Source of the DNA: Nocardioides sp.
Lineage (GTDB): Bacteria > Actinomycetota > Actinomycetes > Propionibacteriales > Nocardioidaceae
NCBI GenBank assembly: GCA_003519585.1
Contig: DOWL01000185.1
Span: 5,292 to 19,956, forward strand
DNA: 14,665 bases
Direction: 5' to 3'
The translations under genes were made by a program, and so were the position numbers. The notes below the pieces were generated by a model. That model worked only from the letters and a program-made list of their open reading frames with translations. It was not told where the DNA came from and did no database searches. This document shows, piece by piece, positions 7,682 through 13,919 of the stretch. Each line of letters starts with the position of its first letter. Position 1 is the stretch's first letter.

Positions 7682-8667
7682 GGGGCCGTCAGGAGCCCCG
7701 AGCGCGCCTGGCCGACCATGGCGGTCATCGAGTCGCGCAGCGCCTCCGGACCGGTCCGCTGGTTGGCCCAGCCGAGCGAGCGGATCTTGCCGGTCGCGAT
7801 CCGCACCACCGGGACGTCGCCCTTCCAGCCGCGGTCTCCGCCGGTGTACTCGAACGTGGTCGATCCGGGCTCCAGACCGACCACCTGCATCGCGAGTTCG
7901 GCGATCTCGGTGACGGTGACGTAGTCGCCGGTGGCGACGTTGAACGCGTCGAACGGCGTCTCTGCCTGGGAGCCGGCGAGCAGGACGGCGTCGATGACGT
8001 CCTCGACGTAGATGTAGGACTTGCTCTGCTTGCCGTCGCCCAAGATGCGCAGCCGGGTGGGGTCGTCGAGCAGCCGGCGGACGAAGTCGAAGCCGACGCC
8101 GTGGGTCTGACTGGGTCCGACCACGTTGCCGAACCGGAACGCCCGGACGGTGAAGTCGAACATCGCGGCGTACGCCGCCAGGATCGCCTCACCGGCCAGC
8201 TTGCTGGCGCCGTACGTCGACGTGGGGACCATCGGCCCGTGGTCTTCCGCCGCCTCGTGCTCACCCAGGTCGCCGTACACGCCCGAGCCGGAGGCGTAGA
8301 GGACGAGGGCGATCTCAGCCATCCGCGCCGCCTCGGCGACATGGTGGGTGAGCAGGGTGCCCTGGTCGAAGTCGATGGCCGGGTTGGCGACTGCGGCCGC
8401 GATGTCGGGGTTGGAGGCCAGGTGGATGACGGCTGTGTGCCCGCGGAACGCCTCGGTCAGCGCCGGCAGGTCGCCGACGTCGCCGCGGACCACGCTCAGC
8501 CGAGGGTCGTCCTTGACCGGCTCGAGGTGCCAGTCGCGACCGGAGGAGAAGTTGTCGAAGACGGTGACCTGCTCGGTCGCCTCATCGGAGAGCAGCCGCT
8601 TGACGAAGTGGCTGCCGATGAAGCCGGCGCCGCCGACCACGCAGACCCTGCGCAGGCGCGCGGTCAT
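7678..8667 (-). CDS. NAD-dependent epimerase/dehydratase (GalE-like extended SDR)
   Basis: A 329-residue extended short-chain dehydrogenase. It opens with VCVVGGAGFIGSHFV (NAD-binding GxxGxxG) and DNFSSGR, which favours NAD over NADP. The catalytic residues are in YASGSGVYGD (Ser) and TYGASKLAGE (Tyr-x-x-x-Lys), followed by RFGNVVGPSQ and a sugar-nucleotide-binding region (GDGKQSKSYIYVEDV). This resembles UDP-glucose 4-epimerase and related epimerases or dehydratases. In this operon the substrate may be the GDP-heptose itself or a partner sugar; the sequence does not decide. The ATG at 8667 is chosen because it places the NAD-binding strand about 8 residues in and forms an ATGA overlap with the isomerase stop; the longer frame to 8985 lies inside the isomerase gene. 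It overlaps gmhB by 4 bases. Confidence 0.88.
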   Translation of the reverse strand: MTARLRRVCVVGGAGFIGSHFVKRLLSDEATEQVTVFDNFSSGRDWHLEPVKDDPRLSVVRGDVGDLPALTEAFRGHTAVIHLASNPDIAAAVANPAIDFDQGTLLTHHVAEAARMAEIALVLYASGSGVYGDLGEHEAAEDHGPMVPTSTYGASKLAGEAILAAYAAMFDFTVRAFRFGNVVGPSQTHGVGFDFVRRLLDDPTRLRILGDGKQSKSYIYVEDVIDAVLLAGSQAETPFDAFNVATGDYVTVTEIAELAMQVVGLEPGSTTFEYTGGDRGWKGDVPVVRIATGKIRSLGWANQRTGPEALRDSMTAMVGQARSGLLTAP

Positions 8668-9260
8668 ACGACGGACTCCCACTTGGTGGCGGCGACGGCG
8701 AGGGAGGGGTGGCTGACCAGCAGGTGCCAGATCACGCAGCACAGCCCCTCGGTGTGGGGGGTGATGTGCGGTGCGTACGTCGGCGGCACGATCACGCACG
8801 CGTCGGCCAACTGAGCGGTGTAGCCGCCGTCGCGTCCGACGATGCCGAAGATCGAGGCGCCGACGGACTTCGCGGTGTCGAGTGCGGCCACGATGTTGGT
8901 CGAGACCTGCTTCTCGCGGTTGCCGCCGCCGACCGAGAAGACCAGGACAGCGTCCTTGTCGTTGATTCGCGACCCCTTGAGCCACTCGCTGAAGGTGGTG
9001 TCCCAGCCCTCGTCGTTGGCCCGCGCGGTGAGCTCGGAGACGTTGTCGATGGGGGAGTAGGACTCGACGTTGCAGATCTTGCGGAAGTCGTTGACGGCGT
9101 GGCTGGCCGATCCGGCCGACCCGCCGACGCCGACGATGAACAGCCGGCCCTCGCGCTCGCGGACCGCGGCGATGCCCTCGGCCAGCGCCTCGACGCTATG
9201 GCTGTCGAGGGATTGGACGATCGCGACCGTCTCCTTGAGGAAGTCTTCGGTGAAGGACAT
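8664..9260 (-). CDS. gmhA: SIS-domain sugar isomerase, GmhA-type (sedoheptulose 7-phosphate isomerase)
   Basis: A 198-residue single-SIS-domain protein. GVGGSAGSASHAVNDF (44-59) matches the GmhA sugar-phosphate loop, and FSVGGGNREKQVS (108-120) with GIVGRDGGYTAQLADACVIVP (139-159) complete the fold. Context makes it the isomerase from sedoheptulose 7-phosphate to D-glycero-D-manno-heptose 7-phosphate. It differs from E. coli GmhA as I remember it: the STSGNS phosphate loop is replaced by SVGGGN, the HFAEEL segment reads HAVNDF, and the C-terminal catalytic His falls on a non-His residue in TEGLCCVIWHLL. I recall similar SIS proteins in other HddA clusters, so this is probably a subfamily and not a decayed gene. 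AGGAG lies upstream with a spacing of 7 bases; 22 bases separate it from the upstream methyltransferase. Confidence 0.82.
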   Translation of the reverse strand: MSFTEDFLKETVAIVQSLDSHSVEALAEGIAAVREREGRLFIVGVGGSAGSASHAVNDFRKICNVESYSPIDNVSELTARANDEGWDTTFSEWLKGSRINDKDAVLVFSVGGGNREKQVSTNIVAALDTAKSVGASIFGIVGRDGGYTAQLADACVIVPPTYAPHITPHTEGLCCVIWHLLVSHPSLAVAATKWESVV

Positions 9261-9282
9261 GCGGCTCTCTCCTAGCGGGGTG

Positions 9283-9909
9283 CTACGGGGTGACGGTCGC
9301 GACCGCGAACGTGTTGAGGCCGAACTTGTGCCGGAAGCACTTGATGGCGTGCGGCATGAAGCCGGCCTTCACCATCAGCGGCCACAGGTCGCGCGGGTCG
9401 TAGTACATCTTGTGGTCGTCCATCTCCTCGGCCGGTGACGTGCCGAGCTTGAACGCGGAGTACTCCAGCGCACGTTTGCCCCACCACGACGGGACATTGA
9501 CGGCGCAGATGCCGCCGGGGCGCAGGACGCGGCGGAAGTGGGCGAGGGTGCGGTCGGGCTCCCAGAGGTGCTCGATCACCGACATGCAGAGGACGACGTC
9601 GAGGGAGGCGTCGGCCACCTGCTCCATGGTCTCGGGCAGGAACCCCTCGATCGCGCGCACCTTGGGGTGGGCGAGCAGGTCGGGAGCCAGCGAGACGTCG
9701 GTGAGCGTGGCCGTGCGGACCTCGTCGAGCACGGTGCGCATGAACGTCGCGTCGTACCCGCAGCCCACGTCGGCGACGTCTCGACCGATCAGCGGGCCGA
9801 CCACCTTCTCGATCTGGCGCTTGGACAGCCAGACGCCAAACCGGTCGACGACGGTGACGTCGCCGCCCTCGCCGAACGAACTGGAGCGGCCCTCGACCGG
9901 CTCAGTCAC
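9283..9909 (-). CDS. Class I SAM-dependent methyltransferase
   Basis: A 208-residue methyltransferase. Motif I is VADVGCGYDATF (D47-x-G49-x-G51), followed by LTDVS at the end of strand 2 and VVLCMSVIEHLWEPD, the Methyltransf_11/23 motif. RVLRPGGICAVNVPS is the conserved strand 5 region. The acceptor is unknown; a late position SWWGKRALEY and DDHKMYYDPRDLWPLM resembles proteins annotated as methyltransferases in glycan loci. GTG start overlapping the GT2 stop by 8 bases, with no Shine-Dalgarno, so expression is probably coupled to the GT2. This is one of four methyltransferases between 5599 and 13177. Confidence 0.85.
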   Translation of the reverse strand: MTEPVEGRSSSFGEGGDVTVVDRFGVWLSKRQIEKVVGPLIGRDVADVGCGYDATFMRTVLDEVRTATLTDVSLAPDLLAHPKVRAIEGFLPETMEQVADASLDVVLCMSVIEHLWEPDRTLAHFRRVLRPGGICAVNVPSWWGKRALEYSAFKLGTSPAEEMDDHKMYYDPRDLWPLMVKAGFMPHAIKCFRHKFGLNTFAVATVTP

Positions 9910-11224
9910 GGTCGAGGGCGGGGCCGTAGCTGACGCTCGTGGCGTGGAGCAGCAGAGTGAAGCAGAACGTGGAGAACCCGACCATCATCAGCATCAGCCC
10001 GAGGACGCCGAGGTGCGGGATCGCGGCCGACGGGTCGGGCAGCGAGAAGTCGTGGCTGACGAAGTGGGCCACCAGGACGATGTCGAGGACCAGCCCCACC
10101 GCGAACAGGATGCCGCTCACCACCATCATCCGCGTGTACTCGAAGACCCGTCTCCAGCGGCCGCGTAGTCGTCCCCCGTAGTCGAGGAACATGTGCGCCA
10201 GCCCGCCGAAGTAGAGGCTCTGCAGCCCGATCACCACGAGCGCGACGCCCACCAGTTGCGTCAGCAGGCTGAAGGTGAGCTTGCCGATCGTGATGTCGCC
10301 GAAGGACAGCGGAAGCGAGAGCAGGAGTCCGAGGAGCATCAGCCCGATGCCCGGCTTGATCAGGAAGAACTCCGCGCCGTGGATGAACATCGCGCGCAGG
10401 TTGATCCAGGCGGCCGCGAACGGCGAGAACCAGCCGGACCGCTTGTGGTGGGAGAGCCGTCCCTCCTGGTCCTTGAGGAAGGTGACCGGGACCTCGGTGG
10501 TGGCGAGCTCCATCCGCACCGACTTGAGCACCATCTCCGAGGCGTACTCCCACGACTGGGAGACGATCCCCATCCGGAGCAGGGCGTCGCGGGTGATGCC
10601 CCGCATGCCGCAATGGATATCGCTGAAGTGGCTGCCGTAGAGGCGGTTGAGGATCCACGTGGTGAACGGTGTGCCGAAGTACTGGTGGAGCCCGGGCATC
10701 GCGCCCTTCTCGATGGTGCCCTTCCACCGCGACCCCATGGCGTACTCGGTGCCGGTGCGCATCGCCTCCACGAACGGCGCGAGCTTGCGGAAGTCGTAGG
10801 TGCAGTCGGCGTCGCCCATGATCACGTAGCGGCCGCGCACGTAGGGGATCGAGTCGATGTAGGCCCGACCGAGTCCGCGCAGCGGCGTGTGCAGCACCCG
10901 GGCGCCGCCCTTGACCGCCAGCTCCGGCGTCTCGTCGCTCGAGGCGTCGACGATCAGGATCTCGCCCTTCACCCCGGCCGCTTCGAGTCCTTCGTGGCAC
11001 CAGGCCACGAACTCCTCGATCGTGATCTTCTCGTTGACCGCGGGCACCAGCAGGGTGACCTCGGGGTCCGGTTCGTCGTCCGCCGGCACCAGCAGGGTGA
11101 CCTCGGGGTCGGTGGGCGAGGTGAACGCGCGGACACCGGGCAGGGCACACGCGGACTCGAGTCCGGCGGGGATCTGGGTGCCCACGGGCATCAGCGATTC
11201 GAGCACGTCTGGCACGCAGTGCAC
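9902..11224 (-). CDS. Membrane-anchored family 2 glycosyltransferase, DPM1/GtrB-like polyprenyl-phosphate sugar synthase
   Basis: 440 residues from the GTG at 11224. A GT-A catalytic domain contains VTLLVPAVNEK (56-66), ILIVDASSDETPE (89-101; the nucleotide-binding Asp near 93), the DPM-like LRGLGRAYIDS and GDADCTYDF (137-145; metal-binding DxD). Four membrane segments follow, about 289-310, 319-342, 365-389 and 404-428. This architecture matches enzymes that load a sugar from GDP or UDP onto polyprenyl phosphate. With GDP-heptose made by the downstream genes, a polyprenyl-phosphate heptose is a plausible product (inference). The start is uncertain: 11224 (GTG), 11215 (GTG, 7 bases after a TAAGGT element) and 11191 (ATG) are all possible, and the first 38 residues are not part of the domain. 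It heads a nine-gene operon. A 10-residue duplication is described separately. Confidence 0.83.
   Translation of the reverse strand: MHCVPDVLESLMPVGTQIPAGLESACALPGVRAFTSPTDPEVTLLVPADDEPDPEVTLLVPAVNEKITIEEFVAWCHEGLEAAGVKGEILIVDASSDETPELAVKGGARVLHTPLRGLGRAYIDSIPYVRGRYVIMGDADCTYDFRKLAPFVEAMRTGTEYAMGSRWKGTIEKGAMPGLHQYFGTPFTTWILNRLYGSHFSDIHCGMRGITRDALLRMGIVSQSWEYASEMVLKSVRMELATTEVPVTFLKDQEGRLSHHKRSGWFSPFAAAWINLRAMFIHGAEFFLIKPGIGLMLLGLLLSLPLSFGDITIGKLTFSLLTQLVGVALVVIGLQSLYFGGLAHMFLDYGGRLRGRWRRVFEYTRMMVVSGILFAVGLVLDIVLVAHFVSHDFSLPDPSAAIPHLGVLGLMLMMVGFSTFCFTLLLHATSVSYGPALDRD
11043..11110. repeat. 26-base direct repeat inside the GT2 gene
   Basis: Positions 11043-11068 and 11085-11110 are identical over 26 bases with a 16-base spacer (period 42). 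On the minus strand they encode DPEVTLLVPA twice (residues 39-48 and 53-62). The period is a multiple of three, so the frame is kept. The second copy runs into the true GT-A first strand (VPAVNE); the first copy ends in VPADDEP. Confidence 0.9.
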
Positions 11225-11228
11225 CTTA
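11223..11228 (-). promoter_or_regulatory. Candidate -10 element TAAGGT upstream of the GT2 operon
   Basis: TAAGGT fits TAnnnT and lies in the 83-base gap before the GT2 gene. It overlaps the GTG at 11224; the next in-frame GTG (11215) begins 7 bases after it, the usual spacing for a leaderless actinobacterial transcript. No convincing -35 was seen. Confidence 0.3.
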
Positions 11229-11307
11229 ACAACGGAGACCGGCTCCTACCGCTTCGTCGCGCGCGCCGTCAGGAACCATGCGCGGGTTTGCCAGGGCGGT
11301 GCCTTGG

Positions 11308-12384
11308 TCAGCGACCGGTCCGGAACGCTCTCACGGCGGCTCGGGCGCGGGCGGTGAGGCCGGTGAGGCCGGTCGCAGCGGGTGCCGGAGTCGCCCCGCC
11401 ATCGAGACGTTGCAGCTTGCGGCGTTGGCTCCGGACCTTGCGGCGTAGCTGGCGCAGGGTGTCGTTCTTGCTCTCCAACCGGGCCTCGAGCTTCTCGATG
11501 CGCTGTGCCAGCGCTTCGCCGGCCGAGGTCGAGCCGATGTCGGTGACCCAGATCGGCCGCTCGTACGTCGGCAGGATCTCGCCGTCGACCTGGCCTGTGG
11601 TCTCGGCGTCTCGAGGCAGCCGGCGCAGCACCGCCTGAAATTCCAGCTCGTAGGTCGGGGTCGGGATCACCTTCTCGACAATCCAGCTCGACCAGCCCCC
11701 GACCCGGAGCTCGTGGAGGTGGTGGATGAAGCTCTCGGGCGTTAAGAGCCAGACGTGGCTGTCGATGTACTCGCCGCCGAGCGAGCGGGCGAGGAGTTCC
11801 CGGGCCTGGTCGGGGGTGTGGATGCGGTCCTCGAAGGTGGGCAGTCGGCCCTCCCAGACACCCCTGGGGTCGTAGCGCACGGCGCTGGAGAAGTGGTCGT
11901 AGACCGCGGCCACCGAGGGCCGCTGATCACCTGACTCGTGGGCCTGGAGCATCTGGCCGACGGTCGACGCCGGGCGGTGCACGTCGAACTCGTAGCGCCG
12001 GTCGGGGACGGCCAGCACCAGGCGGCCGTCATCGACGACCACCTCGGCGAGCTCGCCGAGCCAGCCGATGATGTCCGGGACGTGCTCGATCACGTGGGAG
12101 GCCATGACCCAGTCGAACGGCGCCCCGGCTTTGGTCGCCTCGACCAGGGTCCGGGTCTCGCCCGACTCGTCGATCAGCCAGAAGTCGATCTCCGGGATCG
12201 AGTCCGGTGGGACGTCGGGGTCGCCCGCGTAGTGCGCCACCAGCCGGTCGCGATCAGTCACGTCGACGTAGCTGACGTCCGCCACGTCGCGGGTGACGAT
12301 CGCGCGGTGCAGCGGCCCGACCTCCAGCCCGTGGCCGACGGCGAAGTCGTGGAGCTCCCAGAAGCGCTGACTGCGAGCGTCCAT
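11308..12384 (-). CDS. Methyltransferase-domain protein with C-terminal coiled coil
   Basis: A 358-residue protein. LEVGPL (20-25) is a reduced motif I, YVDVTD follows as strand 2, and VMASHVIEHVPDIIGWL (93-109) and DGRLVLAVPDRRYEFD are typical of Methyltransf_11/23 proteins in glycan loci. Residues about 291-325 form a basic, charged heptad-like coiled coil (LAQRIEKLEARLESKNDTL and on), and the C-terminus is Ala/Thr/Arg rich. The coil may allow oligomerisation or association with a partner; that is inference. The ATG start lies about 15 bases after a GGGAG; an in-frame stop just upstream rules out a longer form. It is separated by 121 bases from the upstream methyltransferase and by 83 bases from the GT2. 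The substrate is not identifiable. Confidence 0.78.
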   Translation of the reverse strand: MDARSQRFWELHDFAVGHGLEVGPLHRAIVTRDVADVSYVDVTDRDRLVAHYAGDPDVPPDSIPEIDFWLIDESGETRTLVEATKAGAPFDWVMASHVIEHVPDIIGWLGELAEVVVDDGRLVLAVPDRRYEFDVHRPASTVGQMLQAHESGDQRPSVAAVYDHFSSAVRYDPRGVWEGRLPTFEDRIHTPDQARELLARSLGGEYIDSHVWLLTPESFIHHLHELRVGGWSSWIVEKVIPTPTYELEFQAVLRRLPRDAETTGQVDGEILPTYERPIWVTDIGSTSAGEALAQRIEKLEARLESKNDTLRQLRRKVRSQRRKLQRLDGGATPAPAATGLTGLTARARAAVRAFRTGR

Positions 12385-12399
12385 CCGGGGTCGTACTCC

Positions 12400-12450
12400 C
12401 TATAGCTGGTGACCGCGGCCGAGAGCTGCGGGGCCGGGCGCATCCGGCAC
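12400..12450 (-). other. Possible leaderless 16-codon leader ORF
   Basis: GTG at 12450 starts 6 bases after a TAAGGT element (12457-12462) and runs 16 codons (VPDAPGPAALGRGHQL) to TAG at 12400. It is in the same frame as the methyltransferase gene whose ATG is at 12384. The spacing matches a leaderless start, but a frame this short can arise by chance. Confidence 0.2.
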
Positions 12451-12456
12451 CGGGAC

Positions 12457-12462
12457 ACCTTA
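12457..12462 (-). promoter_or_regulatory. Candidate -10 element TAAGGT upstream of the coiled-coil methyltransferase
   Basis: TAAGGT lies in the 121-base gap between the two methyltransferase genes, about 73 bases upstream of the ATG at 12384. It is the same hexamer as that in front of the GT2 gene, and the bases after it are also similar (TAAGGTG, then GTGCC-purine-GA). No -35 is evident. Confidence 0.3.
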
Positions 12463-12505
12463 GCCAAGGCGGGCTCGGGCCGACGATCTGTGGTCTCGGG
12501 CTGGC

Positions 12506-13177
12506 TCAGGTGTCGAAGCTGGCGGTGCCGGTCTTCTCGTGGTGGGGCTCGACGACCCGGCCCTTCTCGAAGACCACGATGCTGTCGTAGAAGTGCATCG
12601 AGCGGGTGGTCCGGGTGAAGTCGTCGACGACGAATCGGTCGTCCTGGGAGTGCCAAGCGTTGAGCTGGTCGGTGAGCCGCTTGGCGCGGCGCATGAACGT
12701 ACCGGGCCGGCGGAAGCCTCCGCCGTACTCCTCCCAGTAGCTGGTGTGCAGGTCCTCGATCAGGAAGACGCCGTCCTCCTTGACCAGGGGGTACATCTCC
12801 TCGAACGTCGCCAACTGCTGCCCCATCGTGTGCCCGCCGTCCTCGATCAGCACGTCGATGGGACCGGTGCGCTCACCGACCGAGCGCAGGAAATCCCGGT
12901 CCTCCTGGTCACCGATCAGGACGTGGGTGCCGGGTCCGTCGAGGCTTGCGCAGCGCTCGTCGATGTCGACCCCGTAGATCGTCGCCTGATCGCCGAAGTA
13001 GTCGCGCCACATCTGGAGCGAGCCACCCTGGCTCACCCCGAACTCGACCAGGACGATGGGCTGTCCGCGGAAACGTTCGAAGTGCCGGTGGTAGACGTCG
13101 AAGTAGTGCATCCATTTGTGGATCAATCGGCCGTCGTTGTCGCGGAAATACTTCTCGAGCGGGTTGTCCGCGGTCAC
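12506..13177 (-). CDS. SAM-dependent O-methyltransferase, CmcI/MycE/TylF-like
   Basis: A 223-residue methyltransferase. LVEFGVSQGGSLQMW (43-57) is an unusual motif I (E-x-G-V-x-x-G-x-S) shared with metal-dependent sugar O-methyltransferases of the macrolide type and CmcI-like enzymes. YGVDID (68-73) is the acidic strand 2 end, LIEDGGHTMGQQ (110-121) and LIEDLHTSYWEEYGGG (139-154) are the expected metal and active-site regions. A sugar hydroxyl on the glycan is the likely acceptor, by family and context. The GTG start at 13177 has AGGAGG 4 bases upstream (13182-13187), so the start is firm. It is the first gene of the minus-strand block and is divergent from lsr2, with a TAGACT -10 candidate about 30 bases upstream. 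Confidence 0.84.
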   Translation of the reverse strand: MTADNPLEKYFRDNDGRLIHKWMHYFDVYHRHFERFRGQPIVLVEFGVSQGGSLQMWRDYFGDQATIYGVDIDERCASLDGPGTHVLIGDQEDRDFLRSVGERTGPIDVLIEDGGHTMGQQLATFEEMYPLVKEDGVFLIEDLHTSYWEEYGGGFRRPGTFMRRAKRLTDQLNAWHSQDDRFVVDDFTRTTRSMHFYDSIVVFEKGRVVEPHHEKTGTASFDT

Positions 13178-13207
13178 GCGTCCTCCTGGGCGTAGCGATG
13201 CCCGACC

Positions 13208-13213
13208 AGTCTA
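13208..13213 (-). promoter_or_regulatory. Candidate -10 element TAGACT for the first methyltransferase gene
   Basis: TAGACT on the minus strand would place transcription start near 13201, leaving a leader of about 24 bases containing the AGGAGG at 13182-13187. The same hexamer precedes the flippase gene. No clear -35. Confidence 0.35.
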
Positions 13214-13314
13214 AGAGGTGGCGGTGCGCGCCCGCTCATGCGCCCCGATGCAGAGTCATCGAATTGCGATTCCCCGACCCCGAAATTGCATTTCACGACG
13301 TGGAGTGCACTATC

Positions 13315-13342
13315 TTGGGTGGCGAATTCTTCGTCCTATATT
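13315..13342 (+). promoter_or_regulatory. Candidate lsr2 promoter, TTGGGT-16-TATATT
   Basis: TTGGGT (13315-13320) and TATATT (13337-13342) are 16 bases apart, a good vegetative-sigma spacing. Transcription would start near 13349, about 38 bases before the lsr2 ATG. The spacer contains the dyad CGAA-TTC-TTCG (13323-13333). The surrounding 120 bases (13261-13380) hold 64 A/T by my count, far above the rest of the window. Confidence 0.5.
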
Positions 13343-13386
13343 CACTGTTCGTATTTTCAGTCCGATAAGAAAGTGCTGGTCATTCC

Positions 13387-13713
13387 ATGGCGCAAAAGGT
13401 GCATATCGTCCTCGAAGACGACCTCGACGGCAGCGACGCCACCCAGACGGTCTCCTTCGCCCTCGACGGCACTGCCTACGAGATCGACCTCAACGACAAG
13501 AACGCCGCTGCGCTGCGCGATGCGCTGGCCGCCTACGTCGGCCACGGCCGCAAGGTGAGCGGGAGCCGCCGAGGTCGGCGTACGGCCTCCTCCGCGCCGA
13601 GCGGGCACTCCGCCAAGGAGATCCGCGAGTGGGCCCGCTCCCACGGCCACGACGTGCCCGAGCGCGGCCGGATCCCCTCCGACGTGCGCCAGGCCTTCGA
13701 AGCGGCGAACTGA
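13387..13713 (+). CDS. lsr2: Lsr2 histone-like nucleoid-associated protein
   Basis: A 108-residue protein that is the full length of Lsr2. The N-terminal part, MAQKVHIVLEDDLDGSDA, TVSFALDGTAYEIDLN and the region to about residue 52, is the dimerisation domain. A basic, flexible linker (about 53-70) follows. The C-terminal DNA-binding domain carries the minor-groove motif R93-G94-R95 in VPERGRIPSDVRQAF. Lsr2 silences AT-rich and horizontally acquired DNA in actinobacteria. The start is firm because it opens exactly at the family N-terminus, though no strong Shine-Dalgarno is visible. It is followed by clpC, the same order as in Mycobacterium tuberculosis (Rv3597c-Rv3596c, from memory). Its own promoter region is AT-rich, compatible with self-binding. 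Confidence 0.96.
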   Translation: MAQKVHIVLEDDLDGSDATQTVSFALDGTAYEIDLNDKNAAALRDALAAYVGHGRKVSGSRRGRRTASSAPSGHSAKEIREWARSHGHDVPERGRIPSDVRQAFEAAN

Positions 13714-13730
13714 ATACCCCGGCGAGTTTC

Positions 13731-13820
13731 GGCCCCGAGTCCGCGGCGACGCTCGCTGCGCTCGCACGTGCCTTCGCTCGCTGACGCTCGCTCGGCACTG
13801 TCGCCGCGGCCATCGGGGCC
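13731..13820. repeat. Long imperfect inverted repeat in the lsr2-clpC gap
   Basis: The arms 13731-13750 and 13800-13820 pair as GGCCCCGA/TCGGGGCC and CGCGGCGAC/GTCGCCGCG, with a small mismatch between them and a loop of 49 bases. The loop repeats GACGCTCGCT (13748-13757 and 13783-13792). A second short hairpin CGCGGC-TCC-GCCGCG lies at 13833-13847. There is no T run, so a factor-independent terminator is not supported; a structured extragenic element or an lsr2 mRNA 3' end is possible. Confidence 0.6.
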
Positions 13821-13919
13821 GATCGCCGGGCGCGCGGCTCCGCCGCGAAAGACCGGGTCGCTCCGCTCCCTCCCGAGTTGCGGAGTTCGCACTTGTGTGC
13901 GTCTCCTTCACTCGGGGCG

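Noticed and set aside
8668..8985. Longer epimerase beginning at 8985
   Set aside because: The extension is a shadow of the isomerase gene; the ATG at 8667 forms an ATGA overlap and gives the normal SDR N-terminus.
10193..11638. 481-codon plus-strand frame opposite the GT2 and a methyltransferase
   Set aside because: Crosses two recognised genes and the gap between them in antisense; no domain is visible.
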